Source: Campylorhamphus procurvoides (Eukaryota > Chordata > Aves > Passeriformes > Dendrocolaptidae). From it: DNA of 64,000 nt. Positions 51,893 to 62,637 of this stretch are shown piece by piece. Every line of letters starts with the position of its first letter. The first letter of the stretch is position 1. Both the position numbers and the translations under genes were made by a program. The stretch is taken from positions 674,274 through 738,273 of the forward strand of contig WBMV01003161.1 of NCBI GenBank assembly GCA_013396655.1, written 5' to 3'. Below the pieces are notes generated by a model. It was not told the origin of the DNA. It worked only from the letters and a program-made list of their open reading frames with translations, and searched no databases.

Positions 51893-54800
51893 TTTATTTT
51901 AATAATCAATTTCGTATTTTAAAGTGCCTAAATAAGAGGCTTGGTGGGTTTTGTTTTAACCTAAACTGTCATCCTGCCATTTTAGTTTCTGAAAATCACG
52001 AGCATTCAGTTCTCTATTTTCCATTTTCAGGTTATTGGCAGTTTTTTCTAGCTCTCTTCCAATTCAGCTTCCTTCTATACTTTTGCTTTCCCAGAAGAAA
52101 ATAAAAAAGAAAAAAAGAAATAAGGAAAACAGTGAGCAAATCTATAAAGGAAAAAGAAAGTTGCCTTTTTCACCACAAACACCACCACAATATATTTATC
52201 TGGAAGGCTTATTTCTTGTACCTATATATTTTTTCAGTCTTTGAACACAAAAAATAAATTAGTTTGACCTTGCAGATATTGGTAAACCTGTCCCATCAGA
52301 GCTTTCTTTACTTCTCAACAAGGAAGAACACTTGGTTACACTAATATACCTCCACTTGCATTTACAGAAGTCATATGTAGAAAGCAACAGGCAGCATCAT
52401 ATCTGAATCACTGAAGCTGCTGATTCAGTGCTGGGTGAGCCAACAAAACAACCAGTTCAGGTGGTGTCTCCCACGGGACAATCACTTCCCGGGTGCCTGG
52501 TACCTGAACCTCCACTGTATAAAGCCGATCCTTCAAAACATTGTGATCCACATTTGCAAGACAGCAGATAAAGCAACTGATCCAAATTACAGGATACAAA
52601 GCGTTCTGTTGCTGTGGGATTACGGATGAAAACCAAAGCATCTTTACATAGCTGCAGGCGGGTCAGAGGATTGGAGACCTACTGCTTAGATCAGTCCTAT
52701 GGATTGAGAAGGGACCCTCCAAACTTTTGCTATTTGAAGAACAAATTGCTGAAGTCATCTATTGGGCAGTGCACTGGAATTCGGTATGATTTGGTTTGTG
52801 GCTTACCAACTACCTGCTCCCATAGCCTGAACCTTAAAGACAACACAAGGGAGCATTTAATTTGAAGTTTGAGGCAACATTTTAGTTCAGAGAAGAAAAA
52901 TCTCTCTTTGGAAAATGAAAGGCCCCCAATAGGTTTGTCTGCATTCCATATTATCAATTCCAAAAAGCTGAGTGTTTGGGATGCTAATGGGGCATGTTCT
53001 CCCCACAGAGAGAACAGGATAAGCACAGATCTGGAGGCAGTTTTACCTAGGGACTGGGAGAACACAAGAAGCTCCTGAACAGCTAAGCAAGTCCAAGGAC
53101 CGACAGTGAGAACAGGCCTGAGAGACCATGTTCTCTTTAATCCTCTTATCAGCGACTTGTCCTTGGTTGGAGGCTCTTTGTCACTGAGTCACTTGCCAGT
53201 GAACTACCACCAAGGACAACAGAGCAAATACTGCAGGAGCTAAACACAGTAAACATCCTACTGAAGGGGCCACGACATACTTTGTAATGGCCACAAAAAT
53301 TTGCCTCTGCTGTATTATAGATTGAATGCAGGTGATTTCTAGAAGCCAATATTTTTTACCTGCAAGGCAGGAAAGGGTACAAAGCATCAGGAGCAGTGAT
53401 GGAATGCAGAGAGACAGCTGGACTAGAGGGCAATGAGGCTCCTCGATAATATGTAAAATGCCAAATGTACACTGCCCTCCAGACAAAGCCTAGGTGTAAA
53501 GGGCACGTGTGTGATCGTGAGAGATGACTGCCTTAATGGGAACCCTTCTAACCACTTCCAATTAATTTCTATAGTTGAGTTGTTTCCATTTCTCTAGATC
53601 TGATGGAAGATACTGCAGCGAATGAAATGGCTCTTAATCAGATCTGATTATGATATCCTACTATCTTAAAATAAGTGCAGCAATACACAGAGCATAGAGG
53701 AAGGTCTCAGAGATTTCAGGTGCCAAATTAGGAAATGCCTCACAGGGTTGTAAAAGGCAGAAAATATCACAAACAGTGGGGACTCCAGCTAGGGAGATAT
53801 ACGTGACCACAGGATGTCTCCCAGTATTCCTGCTGGGCCCTACTGACAAATTTGTCAGTTTTGTCTTATGTAGGTTGAGGGCATGGAATACTATGCTGGC
53901 ATGCCATCATTATCCAGGGGCTTTCAAATCCTAATCAGATAAAATATCATGGTCCACAGAACAAATCATCCTGTTAGAAACAAAAAAGAAATTTGTTTGA
54001 TTAAAAAAATAAAGAATTGTTTCAGCTCAACTCAAAATTACTTCTTGTCCATTCAGCTACCACATCCAAACCATAATTATTTGCACAGCTCTAGCTTCTA
54101 CAGCAACACTCTCAGCTAGAAATATTCATGCACAGTTAATCTGGCTTGTCCTGCTGGAGTCGCTACAATATCACAAGACACAAGAAGCTACTGGGAAAGG
54201 CTCTGACTCCTTGGCTAGGAGAACCTCCTCTGATGCTCCCAATCAGAAAGAGCAACATTGGCAAGACCCGGGTAAGATCCAGAGCCTACTGGAAAGAATT
54301 TATTTGCTGCTGCATCAGAAGAAGATTGGGAAATAAAATTTGTGCATGGGAGAACCAGAGTTTTAAAAAAGACCCCACAAATCTACTTAGATTCTGTGCT
54401 GCTTCTGTCCCTTTTCATGGGTTTGCCCATGCAGGGTGCAAAGAGAGCAGGGTCTGGCCCAAGGGAGTTCAGATGCAGCAGACTGATCTACCATCAGGCT
54501 ACAATATGTTCCCAGAAGGTACATTATAATTCTGAGGCCAAGGAACATTCTATTAGCTCTGCATGCCATTAATTTCCATGAATAGTTCAATCCAGTGCTC
54601 ACAGAAGCCGTTGGGCATCTTTTCATTTTGTCTAGCAGGACCTGGATTAGGGCTTATTTATCTTTTCATTTTATACCTTATCTTTAAGTAGGAAGCAGCC
54701 CAAAGAGCTCAATGCAGCTGTGCAGGTTTCAAGCACTCAGCCAGGCTCTGTGCCCAGCCACACGCAGGAACCTGTCTGCAGGTCGGAGTGATGGCATGTC

Positions 54801-57800
54801 ACAGTCAAAGCCACTCAGGGAGAATTAAACTTCAGGCTTGTTTGACTAAACTTCTGAATTCACCACAGTTCCCCTGTTTTGCCAGCCTGAAGAAACAGCC
54901 CAGCAGGTTCTTGAGTCATATGCCAAAATGCCTCCTTCATCCTCCCTGGAATTGGAAATGATTACTAATAGGTATTCTTGCTGAAATGATTTAACATAAC
55001 GTGCTGAATGAGATCACGAAGTCAAAATATCTTTTCCTAAGTGAGTTTCTCATTGCTTGCCTGAATGCCAGAGGGAAAGGAGGACAGCATGAAGTGAATT
55101 CTTTTGCTGGTTTCTGTGTTTTACAACATCTTTTAAATTACTGAAGAATTCACATTAGGAAGTTTCACTCAGGCTCATTACAAGAGGTCCATAATGCTGG
55201 CCTGGCAGGGAGCTGGGGGATGGAGACACAGGGTTTCGGGTTAATCTCCCTCTTTCACACTTTCCCCTTTTCCAGTGCTCTCCAGTCTAGGCTGGGAACT
55301 GACGACAGGCAAGGAAACAAGGTGGGTGTGAAAGCAAAGATGGTGAGGGGCTGAGCACTCTGCTCTGGATATATATCTGTGACAGCAGGCTGCAATCACC
55401 AAGTGAAACACAGAATTTGGGGAGGAACACGAGTGAGCACCACAAAACACACCACTTCATGCCAGGGATGCTCAGGGTTTCACTAAGAGACCAGGCTGCC
55501 CTTACTCATCCAAGTCTGTCAGCCTCAAAATTAACTTATTGAGGTCAGCACTCATAACAGTAGTGTGGACTTTTGATTGAGTCTTCCTTTCTGAGAAAGC
55601 CCCATACTCTCCGGCCCAGTACAGCTATTACCTGCCAACCTAAAAGATGATGAATGTTATTTATATTGCAGTAATGGCTAACCACTCAATGGAGACCAGG
55701 GACAGGCTGTGCTGTGGACTTTTCAAACACTCACTCACTGAATGAGGGCTGCCCACAGATGCCTGGAACTGCTGAGACATTTCAGGATAATGTTCGTGAA
55801 TGCCTTGGACACGATGACCTCCAACAGCTCTGCAGTGCTTGTGCTGACTGCAACAACACAGGGGCTGTTCCACAGTAAAGATGTTCGTTCCTACCAAATT
55901 CTTACCAGTCACTGTGATGTGCCCTTACGATAGCAAGGAATTACTTGATAGGAGGCTTTTAAGTTCCTTGATTAATAAATGTAAAATATTAATCTATTTC
56001 AAACCAAACAGGAAACATAGAGGTATAAAGAGTTATTCTAATGAAAACTTTCCCTAATATTTAGCTGCTATAGTTTTGCTGGACAAAAAATAATGTGGAT
56101 CAATGAATAAGAACTACTCAAGATGTAGATGAGAAAAATAATCCAGCAATAGTAAAACACGAAGGGCCTGATTCTATTAAAAACAACCCCTCTAAGACCA
56201 GTTTAACTTTGGCATGTGCACACTTGAAGGATTAGGTTTCAAATAATTGCAGAAAAATGTTAAGCACTGATAAACTATACCTTTAGCTTTCCACTACAAT
56301 GAGCCCAGAGGGTGAATATCTAACACTTCCCAGGAAATATCTCCCAAGAAATAGTCCTACAAAGATGCAGAGGAAATACATCCAAAACATTCAATGCAGA
56401 TGTGTCTTTCACTATTAATCATTCTCTTTGTATCTTAGAGAAATCACACAGTGACTTCTTTTGCTGAGGTACAGAAACCTAAAATATTAACTGGCGAATT
56501 CTACCAAGAAATGCCTTAGAGATGTTGTTGTGGAGTAAATGCTAGCCCTTCTTTCATCCCTTCTACAATTAATGTTCCAATACTATAATTCTAAAAATAT
56601 ATTCAGAAATTGGCAGACTTTTTTGTCCATCAGAAACCTTATTAAAATACAAGTGTTAAGAAATAGCTTACCTTTAATTATAGCAATTACACTTAAAGGT
56701 TGCTTTAGACAAGGCTGTGTCAGAGCTTCATAGCCAAAAGCCTGAAGATACCAGAGCCCAGTAAACAGATTAAGCAGATATTAACCTGATATGCCTTTTT
56801 CGGTCTTTTCCATCAGATGAGTGGTCACTCCAGCATCAAATGGGAGAAATTAAGCACACAGTAAGAGACTGCAAGTACTTTCTAGCTGTCTCAACTCTAG
56901 AAGTCTCCTGAGAGGTCTGATGTCTCAACACCAGGGCCTTCTTTTCACTGTCAGACACTCAGAGCAATGGGATTTATCAGCGATCTGCTGAGCATACACA
57001 GATGACAACTGCAGAGCCTGGAGAGCTCAGAGGCATTTATGGAGAGAAAGGGGTTTGCAATAGACATGTTGAGCCAGAGCTGAGACCCAGAGTCTGTGAA
57101 AAGTATTCCCAGTAGCTGTAAAACCTTTAGCTGCAGTACTTAAACCAGGCACCACTATATGCAGAATTGAGCCTGAGTGCACTTAAAAATGACATAAACT
57201 GTTTGAGGGAGGCTGAGCAGCCTCCCTGTCACATATCACAAGCCAGAGGATGCTGAGATGATTCTGGAAGGTGGTCTTTGCTGCCTAAACTACAACTCCA
57301 TCTATCACTCAAATACATGGAAACGAAGTGTTATTTATAAACAGGTTTTGGATGGGCAATGGACTCAAAGCTCTCTCCAGAACCCGCAACTCACCCAATG
57401 GTACTTTATCCCTCATAGATTCTGCATCACCATGATCTACATGTCTTCCTAAATCTTTTAAAGTCTCCTTGACAAAGGGATATGACTTCTTGGTATAACA
57501 CAGAGATGCATTTTATCAAAAGATTTTTCCTGTACTGACATAAGCTCCAAATGATTTCCAAAGTCAGCTTTATTTTATATTTTATATTTTTCAAAATAGC
57601 TCTATTCACTTATGACAACAAATTACTTAAGACCCTCCATCCTCCAATCCTGCCAGTGAAAGAATTTCACACCAAACTTTTTATAGCAGCAAATTTGTTT
57701 TTGTTTCTCTGACATCCTGAAAAAAAAAGGAATCTTCCTTCAGCATAAGTCATTACAAAAGCATAAGTCAGCTCTGTGGTGTTCAAGAATAACTGGTTAG

Positions 57801-58148
57801 ACTTTGAGGCTACACATTCTTCTGCTAAAAGATACATTATCCTATCTGTGTCTAAATATTTATGCTTCCTATGTCTTCTAAAAGCAACACCTAAAATTGC
57901 TATAACTAAAAATGACAGGATAAAAAAAATATTTTTCACCAATTTTTCACCCTTTTGCATGTAACAGCCCTAAAGATATAGTGTAGTTCATTAACAGTTT
58001 TGCCTATTTCTGTTTAGCTATAACAGGGGAGAAATAAATGTGTTAAACAAGAAGCAAATGGAACTGTAAATACAACAAAAATGGAACCAGATTTTCCTAG
58101 TTGCTACAGCATCTGAAACCACTTAATACATTTGAAAAGGAAAAATCC
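51893..58148. other. Intronic stretch without gene
   Basis: Unique sequence between the LTR and the CR1 at 58149. A/T-rich runs occur just after the LTR (about 51895-52120). A 101-codon minus-strand frame at 53181-53486 has no recognised family. No exon or RNA gene identified. Confidence 0.68.
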
Positions 58149-58305
58149 TAGAATCATAGGTGGAAGACACCTGTAAGATCATTGAGGCCACCACTAACCC
58201 ATGTCCCTGAGAGCCACAAATACACATCCTTTAAACTTCTCCAGGATGGTGATGCCAGCACTTCCTGAACAGTCTGTTCCAATGCCTGACAACCCTTTTG
58301 GTGCT
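58149..58305 (-). mobile_element. CR1 LINE 3' tail, degraded
   Basis: 'tagaatcataggtggaagac' followed by 'acctgtaagatcattgag' and 'gccaccactaacccatgtcc' is the reverse complement of a CR1 3' end. It is the subfamily type represented in sense at 43178-43406: 'ggatggtgatgccagcactt', 'gttccaatgcctgacaaccc' and 'ttttggtg' correspond in order. The stretch that normally lies between 'atcattgag' and 'gccaccacta' appears deleted. Beyond about 58305 similarity is no longer clear. It sits about 1.1 kb from the FHIT exon on the same strand. Confidence 0.87.
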
Positions 58306-59386
58306 AACTTTCAAGCTGTCCCAGTTGCTTTTATCCACAGCAGCAGACAGGATGGCCTTTTTTCCATAGGATCTCTTTGCTCAGCAGTCTCCTTATAAGG
58401 CTTTAGCTCATGGTTCTCAGGTACTACACTTCATATAACTGGTCAATAATAAGCTTTTTTTTTTCTATTTTTGCATATTTAAGTAATTGAAAAAAAATTT
58501 AAAATACACAACCATTTTTTTGTGAGGGGGGAGTTATACATATGACAAAGGCAAAAATACAAAAGCAGAAAATGTCATGAATTCTCCTTCAAGCAGATGA
58601 TATTGCAGTAGCATTGAACAAGTTTACATTAATTACTTTCAGAAAGAGAAGGAGATGTCATATTTCAGAGAGAGGATCCTATCAAACTCACTAAGAACAA
58701 TCCGCAAATTTAACAATAGTGAGATTTTTTCATAGAATCATTGTGACAGCTGTCAAGCTGGGGAAAACTTTTTGTTAATGCCAGTACAATTGTTCATTTA
58801 AACAAAAGGCAGTAATTCAGTCACACTGGAGCAGCTCATGTGCCCAGCTCTGCCCTGCAATCTGCACACAGGCAGATATTCCATCTATACGCATAGTTGC
58901 TCTTTAATCTTCATCTTTGGGGCTACAATGTGATTTGTCCAGACCTGAGCAGAGCCCTACAAAAATCAGGCCGGAAGGCAATTTGTGACTGAGTTATAAC
59001 AGGCCACCTGTGTTTTTTCCTGTTGGAAGGGGACGGTTTGGCACGCCAGGTTAGCAGCCAGCACAGGACACACTCCTTTTGTGTCAGCTGACCACGTGGT
59101 CACTCTTTTTCCCCAGGCCCTCAAAATAAGAGAACACAACTATCGGTAGAGATGTCACCTTGCTCTTTGTGCAGTGACAGACTAAAGTACCAAAGGTGTC
59201 AGCTGTATCCTCTCTCAGAGAAGGAGCTCACAAGAAAATCCCAGTATAGGTCTTGGTGCTATCACAGGGTCTTTGAAAGCAATAAAGATGCAAAGATCCC
59301 ATTACCTACCTCCACCCACGGCAGGGCCTGGATCATTAAGTTGATTTACTAACAGCAAAACCAACTCTGAAGAAGAAATGAATTGC
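58306..59386. other. Intron next to the FHIT exon donor
   Basis: About 1 kb directly downstream of the FHIT exon in transcript order. Only short A/T runs near 58455-58520 were noted. No regulatory motif can be claimed. Confidence 0.65.
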
Positions 59387-59395
59387 AACCCTTAC
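59387..59395 (-). other. FHIT: 5' splice donor of the FHIT exon
   Basis: On the minus strand the exon ends ...CATGAG and continues GTAAGGGTT, a strong U1-type donor (GAG|GTAAGG). It sits after a complete codon, so the next coding exon should start in phase 0. The expected next residue, from the human protein, is Leu117. Confidence 0.9.
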
Positions 59396-59464
59396 CTCAT
59401 GGTAGACATCGTCATTCCTGCTGAAGTCTCCAGCTCTCCTTGGAAGCACGTGGACATGGACATG
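59396..59464 (-). CDS. FHIT: FHIT coding exon with the histidine-triad (HIT) motif
   Basis: On the minus strand 59464-59396 is a 69-bp, phase-0 exon of 23 codons with no stop. It begins [14 protein letters not shown] and ends in a VYHE segment. HxHxHxx is the active-site signature of HIT-family nucleotide hydrolases. Together with LPR(K/R)AGDF and a following RND this is specific for FHIT, which cleaves diadenosine triphosphate to AMP and ADP and acts as a tumour suppressor. In human numbering, from memory, the exon covers about codons 94-116: the triad His94, His96 (the nucleophile that is transiently adenylylated) and His98, plus Tyr114, a reported Src phosphorylation site. All four are kept. 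Compared with my recollection of the human protein there are about five substitutions (K to R, H to S, S-I to D-V, E to H), none in the triad. The acceptor is TTTCAG and the donor GAG|GTAAGG, so the exon looks functional. Neighbouring exons are not visible. A processed pseudogene is excluded because introns flank it. Confidence 0.93.
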
Positions 59465-59486
59465 CTGAAAACGTGAAACAAAATAA
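59465..59486 (-). other. FHIT: 3' splice acceptor of the FHIT exon
   Basis: On the minus strand the exon is preceded by a pyrimidine-rich stretch, TTATTTTG then TTTCACGTTTTCAG, ending in AG directly before the first His codon. This fixes the exon start at 59464. Confidence 0.88.
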
Positions 59487-60696
59487 TGGTGATTATCAGG
59501 TTCATGACTTTCTTTTCTGGATTGTCAGCATTATTCTCAATGCATACAAGCAATCACGCACAGGCTCCCACAGCATTATTTTCAGAGGAAAATACATTAA
59601 CCTGGTCCATAACTGTATCTCGACTCTTTGGAGAATATAAAAGATGAGAAACATGAGAGAGCAGCTCTGCTGCATTATATGAGCCTCAGAGTGAAATGCC
59701 AGGAAGTTTAGGGGCTCTGTGGAATTATTCATAGTTGTCAGTCAGAGACGTATTTAGCCAGAGCTTTGAAATGACAATGTCCCTCGGAGAGCTGCGTGTT
59801 GTGCCTTCAGAACCGACAAGAACACGAAGGTGCTGGGATGGTGCCCAGGGCTCCGGGCTGTGCTCACAGGCTGGGGGACAGAGGAGCCGAGGGGACACCA
59901 CAGAGACCCCGCAGGCAGAAAGGCTGACAGCAGAGGACAGTCCCCTGGCTGTGCAGCATGGCTGGTACAATGCCTTTCACAAGGTTAGAAAGGTTTTAGT
60001 GCTTTGATTCACTCCCAGGGGGCTGTAGCCTGAACAGAACAAACTGCAGCCCCAAGGGGGATGAGGCAGGTGCTGCGGACACACCCCGGAAGGGACATGG
60101 ACTCCAGAGCCCCAAACCTGTGAGGCACAAGGATGAGGAGCCTGGTTTTGCAGAGCCTGAAGCATAAATGTCCCTGTCCTGATGGCAGGGCCATCACTCA
60201 GTGTGTAGCAGAGCTGAGAACTGTGAGCTGCACAGGCAGCTCTGAGTTACCCAGCACGGGAAGAAGGTGAGGGGTGATGCATTTTTGTCACAAGTGCTGG
60301 TGAAATATGGGGAAAACAAACAAAACTATGGACAGGAACAAATATATGACTTGCCACCTTGACGCTGTATGATTACCATTACCATTTCTTTTCCTGACAC
60401 TCTCTTCATACCATAAAGGAAAGGTAATTCAAGATCCTCAAGACTCAAACTCTACTAGGAAATCAAACAAATGCACAGCCATCTGCTTTTCTGCAGTAAG
60501 TTCAGCTACTGCATTGCAAAGCATTCTTTTATCTTTTTCCCTTTTTCTTTCACTCTCTTTTGAGAAAAGAAAAACTGAGAACAATTCTTCAGGTTAAAAA
60601 ACACCCCAACACCTCAGTGAGGAGAGGCGGCAAATAATCTGAGTGACAGATCACACTTACGCATCTCCAGATCTTTTTGGATGGTACCTAAATCCT

Positions 60697-60736
60697 AAAA
60701 AAACCCAAACCAAACCAACCAACCAACAAACAAAAA
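60697..60736 (+). repeat. CCAA/CAAA-type simple repeat
   Basis: An A-rich start passes into degenerate 'accaaaccaaccaaccaaca' and 'aacaaaaac' units. Simple-sequence expansion with no gene signal. Confidence 0.8.
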
Positions 60737-61147
60737 CTGCATCAGAAACAGCACCAAATGGTTTACACAGAATTTAGATAGCTTGCACCTGATTCAATTT
60801 GACGATGTAGAAATCAGCTGAAATTCCTGCACCTAATTGACCCATTCTCAAAACATGGCTTAAGTCTATAATGAAATAGAGAAAAAGGATTTTCTTGGGC
60901 TATTTGTGAGAAAATTCAAACACACCTGTATTGTGTTAGCTTCAATCTATAAAAACATTTGCTCAGTGAACAAAAAGAAATCACAAGGATGTTTCAGTTA
61001 ATGAAATATGCCGAGTACTATACTTTGCTTTTTTTTTCCTCAGCTTTACCCTAGAGAAACCAAATATGTGATTTCTTATCATTATCCACAGCTTTCAGTG
61101 TATTCAGCCTAGAGATGAGGGTGATTCTTGAGGGTCAGAAACTGTGT

Positions 61148-61282
61148 TTTTGAGTAATACATCAGTGATAGTGTTCTGATAGTGTATTATACTAATATAT
61201 CATGAGAGCGAAAGTGCTCTTGTGATGTATTAGTGCAATGTATCATCCGAACATCACTGTTCTCATGATGCATTGCTCAAAA
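61148..61282. repeat. 135-bp imperfect palindrome (long hairpin), possible MITE
   Basis: The left terminus TTTTGAGTAATACATCA is matched at the right terminus by the inverted TGATGCATTGCTCAAAA (15 of 17). The inner arms TAATATATCATGAGAGC (61193-61209) and GCTCTTGTGATGTATTA (61216-61232) pair 14 of 17, closed by a 6-base loop at 61210-61215. The arms between also align, with a few gaps, giving two arms of about 60-65 bases. Most left-right differences are transitions. A compact element with terminal inverted repeats and no coding capacity suits a small non-autonomous DNA transposon, but I do not recognise the family and no target-site duplication is clear. A hairpin RNA precursor is the alternative reading. 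Confidence 0.8.
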
Positions 61283-61546
61283 TCACAAGGCAACTTTAAA
61301 GACAGTCTTCAGTAGCCCTAGGCCTGAAATTTTGCTTTTGGATGGACTTGCAAGAAAAATAAAAGTGAAGATTAAAATTTGCAGTGGTACTGTAAAATTT
61401 CACTACTGTCTCACACCTGTGGTTCTCATTAGATTTAAAATTTATTCATAAAAATCATCAGTTCATCTGACACTCAGTTTCTTTATCTTCTGCTACAAGA
61501 AATTATAGTTTTGGACAAATACCAATTTGCAGGAATTTCTCTTGAT

Positions 61547-61562
61547 TATATATATATATATA
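61547..61562. repeat. (TA)8 microsatellite
   Basis: Eight uninterrupted TA dinucleotides, about 265 bases from the large palindrome. Confidence 0.9.
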
Positions 61563-62588
61563 ACATCTCATATCATCTCTCAACAACCATATTCCCCAGA
61601 AGTTTTAGCCACTTTTAAGAGTAATTTTTATCTCTGCTGTGGAATGTTCCAGGATGCACACAGGAGAAGGTCTGTGTACCCATGACAATTTGGAATATCA
61701 GAAAACACAGAGGGATGTAGTCCAAAGCTCAGTGCAGAGATGCTGCACTGCAGATGCACAGCCCAGCACAGCAGGTAATGAATGAGCCTAATGTGATGTT
61801 CTACCCAAAATGGGCTCCTGTGATCAGCATGAAAAAAACAGAAGAAATGTTTCTGACAGCATATGGGCCACTTGGCATCAGTGGGGACATTCTCAGGAGT
61901 TAGTCGCCTTTACTATATGCATTATGTTCTCACACACCGCCAGCCTGCATGGCAAAATCCATCTACTGTATCAGAAAACAAATGAATATTCCCAAGGTTT
62001 GAGGTAACAACAATCAGTTTAAAGGAGAGTAATTTTTTCCCAGACATCTCTTTTTTTAACATTCTGTGCACAGAACATAAATATATGAATTCTCCCCACT
62101 GTTTGTATAATAGAAACAAACAGGATCAGCAATAGTATTTCAAGGAGTTTCCTTCTCTTCAGCTTTACAAAGAAATATAAGCAGCACAGAGCAGGGGCTA
62201 CCAGGTAGCCAGAAACACTGAAAAAGGGCATTTCACATTTTTTCTAATCTGCCTTTCAGCTTCTGGCCTTCCCAAGTCAGAGAGGCTGATATTTTGATGC
62301 ATTAGGAGTTCTTTAACTGATAATTTTTACTCCTTAGTACTATTTGTTACCGCTAAAGCCTCAATGCACCAAGGCACTTAAGCATCAGCTCAATTTCCAA
62401 CCCGTGAATTGGTTCGGTGGGAGCATTCACATCCTGGATGTTATGTATACGTCTCAGTGTTTCGCATCCACTGCTGGCTACAGGGAGGTCTCCCCAACTG
62501 GCAGCAGCAAAAATAACTTCAAGGTGCCTGGAAATTAAAGTTGCTTCGTTCCATTTTGTTTTCCAGTCTAAACAAAAGCCTGCACGTC

Positions 62589-62637
62589 CAAAAAAACTCA
62601 AAAAACAAAACCAAAATACCAAACAAAACAAAAAACA
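62589..62637 (+). repeat. CAAAA-type low-complexity tract
   Basis: Repeated C(A)3-6 units broken by 'taccaaa'. No transposon is recognised upstream, so it is not read as a retroposon tail. Confidence 0.75.

Larger units (their letters stand above)
1..59395 (-). other. FHIT: FHIT intron 3' of the HIT-motif exon (partial)
   Basis: The whole stretch from the window start to the donor at 59395 contains no second recognisable FHIT exon. I looked on the minus strand for the expected C-terminal exon (a short acidic/alanine-rich coding segment ending in a YFQ-like terminus) and did not find it. This is therefore read as one intron of at least 59 kb, transcribed right to left. Very large introns are usual for FHIT. 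It holds three of the same-strand CR1 copies, one opposite-strand CR1, one opposite-strand LTR and several low-complexity tracts, listed separately. An unrecognised diverged exon, an alternative exon, or an embedded noncoding RNA cannot be ruled out by eye. Confidence 0.75.

Noticed and set aside
53181..53486. Hydrophobic 101-codon minus-strand frame resembling a membrane protein
   Set aside because: Hydrophobicity comes from T-rich codons of A-rich complementary DNA; no family or gene structure is seen.
58724..58748. 'catagaatcattgtgaca' as another CR1 terminus
   Set aside because: Only the octamer-like word is present; no CR1 tail follows on either side.
62589..62637. A-rich tract as the tail of a processed pseudogene
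   Set aside because: No recognisable coding sequence or polyadenylation signal precedes it on either strand.
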